Positions 33,381 to 41,873 of a DNA stretch of 64,000 nt are shown here, piece by piece. A program made the position numbers and the translations under genes. The notes under the pieces were generated by a model. It did no database searches, was not told the DNA's origin, and was given only the letters and a program-made list of their open reading frames with translations. The stretch lies in NCBI RefSeq assembly GCF_003391135.1, contig NZ_CP031455.1:2813501-2877500 (forward strand), in the 5' to 3' direction. Source of the DNA: Streptoverticillium olivoreticuli subsp. olivoreticuli. GTDB lineage: Bacteria > Actinomycetota > Actinomycetes > Streptomycetales > Streptomycetaceae. The stretch's first letter is position 1, and the number at the start of each line of letters is the position of its first letter.

Positions 33381-33459
33381 CTGAACTCCTCGCAGGTGGG
33401 GGGTAGTCACGCCGAATCAGCACCGGCCGATGAATTTCCGGTGCATTAAAACGACGTAA

Positions 33460-33475
33460 ACTTACTTGCGAGTAG
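33460..33475. promoter_or_regulatory. Putative operator shared with the SGNH lipase gene
   Basis: ACTTACT-TGCG-AGTAG matches 12 of 16 bases of the motif at 7504-7519 with identical arms. It lies upstream of the convergently arranged lipase gene, on the promoter side. Confidence 0.45.
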
Positions 33476-33531
33476 GGTGGGGTGCGGTTCTTGCTTTCGT
33501 CAAGCAAATTCGCTGAGTTGGATGGAAAGTT

Positions 33532-33660
33532 TCAGGCCACATCCAGCGCCGCGGTGGGCCCCACCGCGAAGCGTGCCCGCGCCTTGATGTCGGCCGGGCC
33601 GAAGGCCGGCTGGTACGCGCCGAGCCCGGCGCACCACCACAGGCCCTGGAGTGGCGCCAC
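33532..33660 (-). pseudogene. Possible C-terminal remnant of an unidentified gene
   Basis: The minus strand reads GLWWCAGLGAYQPAFGPADI and on to a stop at 33532 with coding-like composition, but no start or recognisable upstream domain exists. I do not recognise the family. The remaining sequence of 33381-33825 holds the lipase promoter region and no gene I can support. Confidence 0.3.
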
Positions 33661-33825
33661 GCGGCGCCACCAGGTGCCACTCCATGCCCCCAAAGCCCCT
33701 GAGCAACACATAGCGCCACAACGACTCAGGCCGACACCATCGCATTTCCGCAGGTCAGAGCGGCAACGCTCAAGCTCGCCCCCGGCTCGGTCGACGTACG
33801 GCTGCGCGGGCTCGACCCCGACTTC

Positions 33826-34116
33826 GTGGTGACCCTGCCGCCCGCCGACGGCGGCGCCCCCACGGAGGCCGAGCCCGCCGGACCGCTCGGAACCCCGGCC
33901 CCCGCCGATGCCGACGAGGGCGGCACCGCCCGCGTCAACCTGCGCCTGCCGGCCCACCTCAAGGCCCGCGCCGAGGAGGCCGCGAGCCGCGAGGGCCTGT
34001 CGGTCAACGCGTGGCTGGTGCGCGCCGTGTCGGCCGCGGTCGACGGCGGCGCCCGGCCGCGTACGACGGAGAAGACCCGGACCGTCGGACAGAGCTTCAC
34101 GGGCTGGGTGCGCTAG
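33826..34116 (+). CDS. HicB-like ribbon-helix-helix protein, N-terminally truncated
   Basis: The C-terminal 60 residues (ARVNLRLPAHLKARAEEAAS ... GLSVNAWLVRAVSAAVDGG) are a ribbon-helix-helix DNA-binding domain of the HicB-antitoxin type, ending in VGQSFTGWVR. Family members in streptomycetes normally have a further N-terminal region. Here the match continues upstream in frame only to about 33772 (LAPGSVDVRLRGLDPDF) with no start codon, and a stop lies at 33700. GTG 33826 could still produce the binding domain. The break suggests that the gene lost its 5' part. It precedes the DUF4097 gene, as in intact loci. Confidence 0.65.
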   Translation: MVTLPPADGGAPTEAEPAGPLGTPAPADADEGGTARVNLRLPAHLKARAEEAASREGLSVNAWLVRAVSAAVDGGARPRTTEKTRTVGQSFTGWVR

Positions 34117-34216
34117 CCGCGCCCCCTCTCCCGCACCACAGCACCTGAACAGCACAGCACCCACGCCACGTCCCACCAGCGGGGACGCCCCGAAGACCCA
34201 AGAGGACGGGACAGCC

Positions 34217-35059
34217 ATGCCTTCTTTCGACACTCCCGAAGCGATCTCGGTCACGGCGCATGTGGTAGCCGGTTCCATCCAGTTCACCGCCGGCGACCGC
34301 TCCGACACCGTCGTCGAGGTGCGACCCCGCGCCCCGGAGAAGGACCGGGACGTACGGACGGCCGGCCAGACCGAGGTCACGTACGCGAGTGGAGCACTGA
34401 CCGTCAGGACGCCCAGGACCAGCCCGTTCGGCCGCACCGGCGTCGTGGACGTGACGGTCGAACTGCCCACCGGTTCGCACATCGACATGACCGGCGCCTG
34501 GACCCAGGTGCTCGGCGAGGGCCGGCTCGGCGAAGTCCGCGTGAAGACCTCGTCCGGCGACGCCCGTTTCGACACCACCGGCCCACTGCAACTGACCGCG
34601 TCGCACGGCTCGGTCACCGTGGACCGCGTCGAGGGCGCGGCCGAGATCACCACCAGCTCCGGCAGCCTGCGTGTCGGCCTCGTCGACGGCCCCGCCGTCC
34701 TGAAGAACTCGCACGGCACCACGACCGTCGGCGCAGCGGCCGGCGAGCTGCGGGTGAGCGGCGCCCACGGAGACATCGAGATCGGGCGCGCCGGGGACTC
34801 GGTCACCGCCACCACCGCCCACGGCACCCTGCGGGTGGGCGAAGTGGCCCGCGGCACCGTCCAGCTGGAGACCTCCTACGGCGCCATCGAGGTCGGCGTC
34901 CGCGAGGGCACGGCCGCCTGGCTCGACGTCAGCGCGGGCTCCGGCCAGGTGCGCAACACCCTCACCGCGTCCGGGACCCCGGGGAAGGCCGAGGACACCG
35001 TCGAGGTCCGCGCCCGCACCCGGCACGGCAACATCGACGTCCGCCGCGCCAAGGCCTGA
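34217..35059 (+). CDS. DUF4097-family beta-helix-like protein
   Basis: A 280-residue protein built of short repeated beta-strand units (SGDARFDTTGPLQLTASHGS, TTSSGSLRVGLVDGPAVLKN and similar), the pattern of the DUF4097 putative adhesin family. There is no signal peptide. ATG 34217 has GAGG upstream. In related genomes this gene sits between a HicB-like regulator and a DrrAB-type exporter, as here, but both neighbours are damaged in this window, so the gene may be left over. Its function is unknown. Confidence 0.82.
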   Translation: MPSFDTPEAISVTAHVVAGSIQFTAGDRSDTVVEVRPRAPEKDRDVRTAGQTEVTYASGALTVRTPRTSPFGRTGVVDVTVELPTGSHIDMTGAWTQVLGEGRLGEVRVKTSSGDARFDTTGPLQLTASHGSVTVDRVEGAAEITTSSGSLRVGLVDGPAVLKNSHGTTTVGAAAGELRVSGAHGDIEIGRAGDSVTATTAHGTLRVGEVARGTVQLETSYGAIEVGVREGTAAWLDVSAGSGQVRNTLTASGTPGKAEDTVEVRARTRHGNIDVRRAKA

Positions 35060-35119
35060 GCGCCACATCCTCAGCCGGCCCCGCACCTCACCCACTTCAG
35101 CCTCCGAACGGAGGGCCCC

Positions 35120-35305
35120 ATGCACTCTTCTGTCATGCCCACACCAAGGCGGGCGGACGGTCACCCGTCCCCGGCCGCCGTCTCCACCATCGGCCTGCGC
35201 AAGTCCTACGGCGACAAGACCGTCCTCGACGGCATCGACCTGCACATCCCGGCCGGATCCGTGTTCGCGCTGCTCGGGCCAGCCTTCAACCGCGAGCCGA
35301 AGTAG
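35120..35305 (+). pseudogene. Truncated DrrA-type ABC ATPase gene
   Basis: The 61-codon frame begins like an exporter ATPase (VSTIGLRKSYGDKTVLDGID then AGSVFALLGP), but the coding sequence breaks immediately after ALLGP, the first residues of Walker A, and ends AFNREPK and stop. The P-loop lysine, signature and Walker B are absent, so the product cannot bind ATP. The partner permease is missing too. About 190 bp of sequence without a gene follows. Confidence 0.85.
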
Positions 35306-35493
35306 CCGGGAAGACCGTGCGGGCCACCCCCCGCAGCCCGTCCCGTCCCGTACACCGGGAGCTCGACGGAGGTGCAACTCGGGGGGTATCCCCCGGGAAG
35401 GTGTCGGGCCGGCCCCAGCGCGCCAAGGCCGCCGCACGCGTGACGATCTTCTCAGCAGCGCTCGACACCAAGCACGTTGGAGAGTGATCACAC

Positions 35494-36837
35494 ATGATCG
35501 GCAACGGGAAGCGGCTCGCGGCGGCGACTCTCGCCCTGGCCGCGACACTGGCCCCCGCGGCGGCCGCGTACGCGGCACCGGCGGCGTCCGCATCGGCCCC
35601 CGCATCGGCCCCCGTCCGCGCGCTGGACCGGATCGCCCATCCGCTGCGGTCGGCGGAGCCGGGCACCGGCACGGCCGATCTGCACGCCCTGGGGGTGATG
35701 GTCGGCGACGCCAAGGTGGTCGGCGTGGGCGAGGCCACGCACGGCTCGCACGAGTTCTTCGCCCTGAAGGACCGGCTCTTCCGCTACCTCGTCGAACAGA
35801 AGGGATTCACCACCTTCGCCCTGGAGGTGAGCTGGTCGGCGGGTCTGCGGATCGACGACTACCTCCAGCGCGGCGACGGTGACCGCGACGCGCGGCAGGT
35901 CGTGCACGAGGTGATGGCCGGATCTCCCTGGGACCGCGAGGAGTTCGTGACCCTCGTCCGGTGGATGCGCGACCACAACCGCCAACACCCCGACCGCCCG
36001 CTCCACTTCCTGGGCGACGACATCGGCGCACCCAGGCTCGACGAGCGGGTCTTCGACAGCGTCACCGACCACGTCCGGCGGAACCGTCCGGAATCCCTGC
36101 CGCGCCTGAACGAGCTCCTCACCGGCCTGCGCCCGCTCGACGACGCCATCGCCTACCTGGAGCGGCCGCTCGCGGAGCGGCAGCAGAACGCGGCCAAGGC
36201 GCGGCAAGTACTGGAACTCGTACAACGTCAGGGATCCGGGGGCGGCGAGGACGTCGAGTTCGTTCTCCAGAACGCCCGCAACATCGCCCAGACCTACACC
36301 TTCTTGACCGTCGACCCCGGCGACCAGGAATCGTTGACCGCCATGGAGCGCTACCGCGACCAGGTGATGGCCGGGACCACGGCATGGTGGCAGCGGCGCA
36401 CCGGCGGCAGGGTCCTGCTGTCGGCCCACAACGACCACGCGGGCTACGTTGCCTCCGACCCCACGACGTACCCGAAGACCCAGGGCTCGTTCCTCCGCGA
36501 CACCCTGGGCGCGGGCTACCTCGCCATCGGCACCGCCTTCGACCAGGGCTCCTTCCTCTCCAAGGACGAGGCGCTCGGCGGCGAGTGGAAGAAGTTCACC
36601 GTCGGCCCGGCCGGTCCCGGCACGAACGAGTACACGCTCGGCCAGGTCCGGCACCGCGACTACTACGCCGACCTGCGCAAGGCCCCTGCCGCCGCCCGCG
36701 GTTGGCTGGACATCCCGCGCCCGGCATACAGCGTCGGCACGCAGTACCCGAACGACAAGACGCCCGAGATCGCCATCGGCAGGGCCTACGACGTCCTGGT
36801 CCACCTCCACACCGTTCGGGAGGCGGGCAAGCTGTAG
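35494..36837 (+). CDS. Secreted erythromycin-esterase-family hydrolase
   Basis: A 447-residue protein with a signal peptide (1-28, ending AYAA). The Ere-family active site is visible: VGVGEATHGSHEFF (E80, H83), FALEVSW (E111) and the late LLSAHNDHAGY histidine pair, all used for metal-independent hydrolysis in EreB-type enzymes. True macrolide esterases are cytoplasmic; a secreted member more likely acts on other esters, or inactivates an antibiotic outside the cell. ATG 35494 has GGAGAG upstream. The gene stands alone. Confidence 0.88.
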   Translation: MIGNGKRLAAATLALAATLAPAAAAYAAPAASASAPASAPVRALDRIAHPLRSAEPGTGTADLHALGVMVGDAKVVGVGEATHGSHEFFALKDRLFRYLVEQKGFTTFALEVSWSAGLRIDDYLQRGDGDRDARQVVHEVMAGSPWDREEFVTLVRWMRDHNRQHPDRPLHFLGDDIGAPRLDERVFDSVTDHVRRNRPESLPRLNELLTGLRPLDDAIAYLERPLAERQQNAAKARQVLELVQRQGSGGGEDVEFVLQNARNIAQTYTFLTVDPGDQESLTAMERYRDQVMAGTTAWWQRRTGGRVLLSAHNDHAGYVASDPTTYPKTQGSFLRDTLGAGYLAIGTAFDQGSFLSKDEALGGEWKKFTVGPAGPGTNEYTLGQVRHRDYYADLRKAPAAARGWLDIPRPAYSVGTQYPNDKTPEIAIGRAYDVLVHLHTVREAGKL

Positions 36838-36859
36838 CGCCCCGGCGCGAACCGGGCGC
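36837..36859. terminator. Weak hairpin after the erythromycin-esterase-like gene
   Basis: GCGCCCCGG and CCGGGCGC pair with one bulged base right after the stop codon. It is a plausible but unremarkable terminator. Confidence 0.35.
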
Positions 36860-36976
36860 CCGCCCTGGCGTATCCACCACAAACCACACACCCGAACATT
36901 CGTACGCACATCGTGGCGGTCGCCCGAACGGCCCGCACCGCCTGCGGCCACCCCCCGGACCCCGCACGCTCGGGAC

Positions 36977-38011
36977 ATGGACCGCACCCCCGGCGACACC
37001 GCCCGTCCCACCTTCACCGAGGAAGTACGGGAGGCGGTGACGGCCCGCGCGGCGCTGCTGGTGATCGGCGTGCTGGTGCTCCAGCTCGCCTTCATCACGT
37101 CCTACATCGGCGCCTTCCACGCCCCGAAGCCGAAGGAGATCACGCTGGGCGTCGTCGCCCCGCAGCAGCTCAGCGAGCAGCTGGTGGAGCAGCTGTTCGT
37201 ACTGCCCGGCACTCCCCTGGAGCCGAGCGCGGTCCGCGACGAGGCGGAGGCGCGGCGGCGGATCCACGACCGCGACCTGGAGGCCGCCCTGGTCGTCGAT
37301 CCACGCGGCACCACCGACACCCTGCTCGTCGCCGGGGGCGCGGGCGCCTCGCTCGCCCAGGCGGCCGAGGCGGTCGTCACCCGCGCCGAGGCCGCCCAGC
37401 GGCGTTCGGTCGAGGTGGTCGACGTCGCCCCGGCCGCGGCGGGCGACGCGCGCGGCCTGAGCTCGTTCTATCTGGTGGTGGGCTGGTGCGTGGGCGGCTA
37501 TCTGTGTGCCGCGATCCTCGCGATCAGCGCCGGCGCCCGCCCCGCGAACCCCCGGCGCGCGGGCTTCCGCCTCGCCGCCCTCGCGCTCTACGCCGTCGCC
37601 GCGGGCCTCCTCGGTGCCGTCATCGCGGGCCCGGTCCTGGGGGCGCTGCCCGGCAGCATCCCCGGGCTGTGGGGGCTGGGCGCGCTGGTGGTATTCGCCG
37701 TCGGCGCCACGACCCTGGCCCTCCAGGGGCTGGCGGGGATCATCGGCATCGGCCTGGCCATCGCGATCGTCGTCGTCCTGGGCAACCCCAGCGCGGGCGG
37801 CGCCTATCCCTACCCCCTCCTCCCGCCCTTCTGGCGCGCCATCGGCCCCGCGCTCCCGCCGGGGGCGGGCACCTGGTCGGCGCGCTCCATCGCGTACTTC
37901 CGGGGCAACGCGCTGACGGGGCCGCTGCTGGTGCTGTCCGCGTGGGCGGTGGTGGGGGCGGCGGTGACGATGGTCTGCGCGGCATTCCGGCGCAGCCCGG
38001 CGGAACAGTGA
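36977..38011 (+). CDS. YhgE/DUF3533-like membrane protein
   Basis: A 344-residue protein with one N-terminal membrane helix (about 27-47), an extracytoplasmic part of about 140 residues, and five or six C-terminal hydrophobic segments, the topology of the YhgE/Pip and ABC-2-like families. No ATPase gene accompanies it. ATG 36977 follows CGGGA. The last 41 codons are duplicated 7.5 kb downstream (45402-45526), next to the convergent GNAT gene, which was probably its original neighbour. Its role is unknown; relatives are linked to secretion or export. Confidence 0.78.
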   Translation: MDRTPGDTARPTFTEEVREAVTARAALLVIGVLVLQLAFITSYIGAFHAPKPKEITLGVVAPQQLSEQLVEQLFVLPGTPLEPSAVRDEAEARRRIHDRDLEAALVVDPRGTTDTLLVAGGAGASLAQAAEAVVTRAEAAQRRSVEVVDVAPAAAGDARGLSSFYLVVGWCVGGYLCAAILAISAGARPANPRRAGFRLAALALYAVAAGLLGAVIAGPVLGALPGSIPGLWGLGALVVFAVGATTLALQGLAGIIGIGLAIAIVVVLGNPSAGGAYPYPLLPPFWRAIGPALPPGAGTWSARSIAYFRGNALTGPLLVLSAWAVVGAAVTMVCAAFRRSPAEQ

Positions 38012-38015
38012 GTCA
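37891..38015. repeat. 125-bp direct repeat, left copy
   Basis: This is the 3' end of the membrane-protein gene including its stop. It is 118/125 identical and without gaps to 45402-45526 in the same orientation. The two copies bracket the P450/acyl-AMP-ligase cluster. Confidence 0.9.
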
Positions 38016-38053
38016 CATGCTCCCGGCGAAGGCGGCACGGAACTCCTCTCCCG

Positions 38054-39292
38054 TCAGCCCCGGGTGAGCAGTACCGGCAGGGAGCGCGGGCTGTTGCTGA
38101 CGATGGAGGGCAGCGGGACCAGCTCCTCGGCCGGCACGGCGAGCGCGAGGCCGGGGAAGCGGCCGAAGAGGGCGGGCAGGGCGACCTCGACCTCCAGGCG
38201 GCCCAGCGAGGCGCCGAGGCAGAAATGGGGGCCGTGGCCGAAGGCCAGGTGCCGGGAGGAGTCGCGGGTGATGTCGAAGCGCTCGGCGTCCGGGCCGTGC
38301 AGGACCTCGTCGCGTCCGGTCGCCCCGTAGGCGGCGAGGATGGCGTCACCCTTGGGGATCACCGTGCCGTCGACCTCGATGTCCTCCAGCGCGAATCGGA
38401 GCGGGAACCGGCCCACGGGCGCGTCCCAGCGGAGGGTCTCCTCGGTCACCGCGCTCCACGGCCGCGCACCGCCGCGGGCCAGGGCCAGCTGGCCGGGGTG
38501 GGTCAGCAGCGCGCGCACGGCGTTGGTGATCAGATTGAGAGTGGTGTTGTGACCCGCCACGAACATCAGCAACAGGGTGCCTACCAGCTCCTCCTCGGTC
38601 AGCCGGTCGCCCGCCTCCCGGGCGGCGATCAGGTCGCTCGTCAGGTCGTCGCCCGGCTTCTCGCGCTTGGCGGCTATCAGGGAGCCGAGCCCCGCGTACA
38701 TCGAGCGCTGGACCGACAGGACCCCCGCACGGTCCATGGTGGTGTCGGTCATGACGGCGGACAGCGCGTGGAGTTCCTCGCGACGGTCCTCGGGTATGCC
38801 GAGCAGTTCGCAGATCACGCTGATCGGCAGGGGACCGGAGAACCGCTCGCGCAGATCCACCGGCCCGGGCGCGTCGGAGGCGAGCCCGTCGAGAAGATCC
38901 TCGACGATGTGGCCGACGCGCGGCCGCAGCGCTTCGATGCGGCGGGCCGTGAAGCCCTGGGCCACGAGCCCGCGCAGTCGGCGGTGGGCCGCCCCGTCGG
39001 TGGCGGTCATGGCCCGGACCGACACGAAGCTCAGCATCGGCCAGCTCTCGGGCACCTCGCCCCGCGCCCACGCGGCCCAGTGGCGAAGGTCCTTGACGAC
39101 GCGCGGGTCGCCCAGGAGGCGCTGCAGCTCCTCGTGGCGGGTGATCGCCCACGCCGTGACGCCGTCCGGCAGCTCCACTTCCACCGCGGCTCCGAGCGCC
39201 CTCAGCCGCGCGTTCTCCCCGTGCTGGTCGACACCCTCCGGAGAGAGGCGTACGGGAACGCGGTGGACAGGTGCGTGCCGGGTCTCACCCAT
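38054..39292 (-). CDS. Cytochrome P450
   Basis: A 412-residue bacterial class-I P450. The I-helix motif is AGHNTT (246-251), the K-helix ExxR is E285-R288, and the heme loop FGHGPHFCLG carries the cysteine ligand C358. The I-helix has Asn249 where most members have Asp or Glu, which could alter proton delivery and so the reaction. No ferredoxin gene is adjacent. ATG 39292 has GGGAG at good spacing. It is the last gene of the acyl-ligase cluster, so the likely substrate is an acyl chain on the carrier protein or the released product. Confidence 0.93.
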   Translation of the reverse strand: MGETRHAPVHRVPVRLSPEGVDQHGENARLRALGAAVEVELPDGVTAWAITRHEELQRLLGDPRVVKDLRHWAAWARGEVPESWPMLSFVSVRAMTATDGAAHRRLRGLVAQGFTARRIEALRPRVGHIVEDLLDGLASDAPGPVDLRERFSGPLPISVICELLGIPEDRREELHALSAVMTDTTMDRAGVLSVQRSMYAGLGSLIAAKREKPGDDLTSDLIAAREAGDRLTEEELVGTLLLMFVAGHNTTLNLITNAVRALLTHPGQLALARGGARPWSAVTEETLRWDAPVGRFPLRFALEDIEVDGTVIPKGDAILAAYGATGRDEVLHGPDAERFDITRDSSRHLAFGHGPHFCLGASLGRLEVEVALPALFGRFPGLALAVPAEELVPLPSIVSNSPRSLPVLLTRG

Positions 39293-39390
39293 GAGATCTC
39301 CCAGTTGGAGCGATTGACCGGGCGGGAGGGCCGCCCGGGGCCCGCACGATCGGCTCCGGGGAAGCCGTGGTGCACACCCCGGGACGGGCA

Positions 39391-39918
39391 TCAACCGCCG
39401 GACGGCAGAATCACTTTGAGTCGGTACGAACAGCTTCCGGTGTGGGCCATCTGGCACAGGCCCACAGCCGGATCGAGCGCGGTCGGCATGTCCATGGCCT
39501 GCAGCCAGCCGGTGAGGCGTTCCCCGGGACCGCAGTGGTAGACCTTGTCGATGCCGGCCTTCTGCACGCCCTTGTAGGCGAAGCACACGCTGACGTTCAT
39601 GGTGTGGACGTCGCCCTCGACGGACTCCTCCGCCTCGAACAGCGAGCCGAGGTAGAGATCCACGGCGGTGCTGAAAAGCGTCCGGTACTGCTCGGCGGTC
39701 TCGACCTTGGTGATGCCGAGGCTGCGCATGAGCCGCCGCATCTCCTGGCGGCCGAACTCGCGGACGACCTGGATATTGGCCTCGTTGGCACCGTCGATGC
39801 CTCTGGCCTGGGCGGTCTGGTAGTACCAGAGGCCGTCGGTGGCCATCCACGACCGCCGCAGGAGCTCCTCTCTCTCCGTGGCGGTCAAGGGGGCCGGGTC
39901 CTGGGGGGCTGCGGTCAT
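39391..39918 (-). CDS. DUF6125-like protein in the acyl-ligase cluster
   Basis: A 175-residue protein of the DUF6125 / ATC-hydrolase-like type: RRSWMATDGLWYYQTAQARG and ANEANIQVVREFGRQEMRRL, then a C-terminal part with conserved-looking cysteines (VSVCFAY, YHCGPGERLTGWL, VGLCQMA, GSCSYRL). The cysteines could bind a metal or be catalytic. No activity is known for this subtype. ATG 39918 lies 4 bp after the ligase stop with AGGA upstream, so the genes are coupled. A role in tailoring the acyl chain is inferred from context. Confidence 0.65.
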   Translation of the reverse strand: MTAAPQDPAPLTATEREELLRRSWMATDGLWYYQTAQARGIDGANEANIQVVREFGRQEMRRLMRSLGITKVETAEQYRTLFSTAVDLYLGSLFEAEESVEGDVHTMNVSVCFAYKGVQKAGIDKVYHCGPGERLTGWLQAMDMPTALDPAVGLCQMAHTGSCSYRLKVILPSGG

Positions 39919-39922
39919 CGTC

Positions 39923-41623
39923 CTACTCCAAGGTGGCTCGGTCGGTGGTGACGGGCGGCTCCGTGCCGGGAGGGGCCGAGGCCCACTGCTGGTGGACGGC
40001 CTGAGCTCCGTGCCGCAGCAGCTTCCCGCTCGACGTACGCGGCAGTCGGCCCTTGCGCACGAGGACGACTTCCCGGGGGGTGATTCCCAGCTCGCTGGAG
40101 ACGGCATACCGTACGCGCGCGACGAGTTCGGACCGAGCGTAGGGCTCCGATTCCCTGGTTTCCACCATGACGACCAGACCGTCACCGTCCGCGAAGGGAA
40201 CAGTCGCCGCCAGAGCGCCGTGATTCGTCACCCCCGGCAGACGGCAGACGACCGACTCGATGTCGCTGGCGTAGTAGTTCTGCCCGAAGACAATGATCAT
40301 TTCCTTCTTCCGGCCGGCGACGAACAGTTCGCCGCCCTCGCGGAAGGCGAGGTCGCCCGTGGACACCCAGCCGCCGTCGTGAACGGTGGCCCGGGTGGCC
40401 GGCTCATTGGCCTCGTAGCCGCGCATCACCGAGGTGCCGCGGATGTGGATCTCGCCCACCGCGGCCTCCGAGTGCAGCACGCCGCCGTCCTCGCCCACGA
40501 GCCGGACCTCCGTGCCCGTGACCGGCACCCCCACCGAGGCGATCTCCCGGCAGAGGCCGCTGTCGCGGTCGCCGAACTCCACGATCCCCTCGCCGAGCAG
40601 GTCGCGCCGCACCCAGACGCTCCTCACCTCCCGCCCGGTGGGCGGAATGGTGACCGCGAGCGAGCCCTCCGCGAGCCCGTAGACCGGCAGGAATGCCGTC
40701 GGCCGGAAGCCGGCCGGGGCGAAGTGCGCGGAGAACCGCCGCATCAGCTCGGCATCCACCGGTTCGGCGCCGTTGAGCGTCAGGCGCCAGGAGGAGAGGT
40801 CGAGTTCGCGTACGGCTTCGGCGGGGACCTTGCGGAGGGCGTGGAGATATCCGGAGTTGGGCGCGGCGCTGAGGGTCACCCGGTGACGGCTGATGATGCG
40901 CAGCCACCGCCCGGGGTCGCGCAGGAAGTCCTCCGGCGGCATCAGACACGTGTCGGCGCCGGCCAGCACCGCCGACAGAAGCGCCCCGATCAGACCCATG
41001 TCGTGGAACAGCGGCAGCCAGCAGCAGCCCACGTCCGCGTCGGTGAGGCCGATCCCCTTGGTGATCGCCTCCACGTTCGCCAGCAGATTGGCATGGCTGA
41101 GCACCACGCCCTTGGGGTCCTCGCTGGTGCCCGAGGTGTACTGGATCAGCGCCGGTGCGTCCGCGGCGACGTCGGCGTAGACCGCGGACGAGGCCGGTAC
41201 GGTCGCGATGTCGAGGACGCGGAACTCCGCGCCGTCGCCACCCAGCACCGGCCCCAGGAGGCTTCCCAGCGTCGCGTCGGAGAGCACGACCCGGACCTTC
41301 GACTGGCGCATCGCGATGACGATGCGCCGCATGTGGATCTCCAGTGACGCGAACCTGGCCGGGGGCGGCACCGGTACCGGCACCGCCCCCGCCGCGAGCA
41401 CACCGAACAGCGCGCGGGCGAAGTCGATCGAGGTGGGCAGCGCGATGGCCACCCGTTCCCCCGGTCGGACCCCGCGTTCCAGCAGACCGCACGCCAGTCG
41501 GCCCGCCTGGGCGTAGAGCTCGTCGAAACCGGCGCGCTCCCGTTCCTGGTCCCCGCGGAACAGACGAATGCCGTGCCCGGTGCCGCGCTCCGCCACGTCC
41601 CTGAGCGCCACTGTGAGGGTCAC
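39923..41623 (-). CDS. Fatty acyl-AMP ligase (FAAL)
   Basis: A 566-residue adenylate-forming enzyme. The P-loop motif is YTSGTSEDPKG, the mid motif is YGLAEGSLAV (typical of FAALs rather than CoA ligases), then GGWVSTGDLAF, and the C-terminal lysine motif is LPRTSSGKLLR. FAALs activate free fatty acids and pass them directly to an acyl carrier protein. GTG 41623 overlaps the ACP stop (GTGA), so ligase and carrier are coupled and are probably partners. It is the entry enzyme of the cluster. Confidence 0.92.
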   Translation of the reverse strand: MTLTVALRDVAERGTGHGIRLFRGDQERERAGFDELYAQAGRLACGLLERGVRPGERVAIALPTSIDFARALFGVLAAGAVPVPVPPPARFASLEIHMRRIVIAMRQSKVRVVLSDATLGSLLGPVLGGDGAEFRVLDIATVPASSAVYADVAADAPALIQYTSGTSEDPKGVVLSHANLLANVEAITKGIGLTDADVGCCWLPLFHDMGLIGALLSAVLAGADTCLMPPEDFLRDPGRWLRIISRHRVTLSAAPNSGYLHALRKVPAEAVRELDLSSWRLTLNGAEPVDAELMRRFSAHFAPAGFRPTAFLPVYGLAEGSLAVTIPPTGREVRSVWVRRDLLGEGIVEFGDRDSGLCREIASVGVPVTGTEVRLVGEDGGVLHSEAAVGEIHIRGTSVMRGYEANEPATRATVHDGGWVSTGDLAFREGGELFVAGRKKEMIIVFGQNYYASDIESVVCRLPGVTNHGALAATVPFADGDGLVVMVETRESEPYARSELVARVRYAVSSELGITPREVVLVRKGRLPRTSSGKLLRHGAQAVHQQWASAPPGTEPPVTTDRATLE

Positions 41624-41868
41624 GTGGCGGCTCCTTGCCGGCAGAGCCGCTCGACCAGGTCCTGGAATTCGCCGATGGTCTGCAGCCGGAACGTGGCGTC
41701 GTCATCGATCTCGATGTCGAATGCCTTCTCCGTCTCCAGGATGATCTGCAGGATGCGCATCGAGTCGACGTTCGGCAGGGCCCGGAAATGCTGGTCCGGG
41801 GCGAGTTCGCCTTCCGGCACGGACAGCTGCTTGCTGATGATGGCGCAGACGCGCGCACGGATGTCCAC
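41620..41868 (-). CDS. Acyl carrier protein
   Basis: An 82-residue acidic carrier protein. S36 in ALPNVDSMRILQ is the phosphopantetheine attachment site, in the DSM variant of the usual DSL. The helices before and after match the ACP pattern. GTG 41868 is preferred because AGGGGGA lies nine bases upstream; a TTG at 41877 overlapping the thioesterase stop is the alternative. It is flanked by the ligase and the thioesterase, so it should hold the fatty acyl chain while the diiron enzyme or P450 modifies it. Confidence 0.9.
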   Translation of the reverse strand: MDIRARVCAIISKQLSVPEGELAPDQHFRALPNVDSMRILQIILETEKAFDIEIDDDATFRLQTIGEFQDLVERLCRQGAAT

Positions 41869-41873
41869 GATGA

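Noticed and set aside
33482..33832. Plus-strand frame MRFLLSSSKFAELDGK... as a gene
   Set aside because: It has no RBS and its composition is that of a shadow; it overlaps the lost 5' part of the HicB-like gene in another frame.
33532..35605. Minus-strand frames opposite the DUF4097 gene
   Set aside because: They are Val/Gly/Asp-rich mirror translations of the repeat-containing DUF4097 gene.
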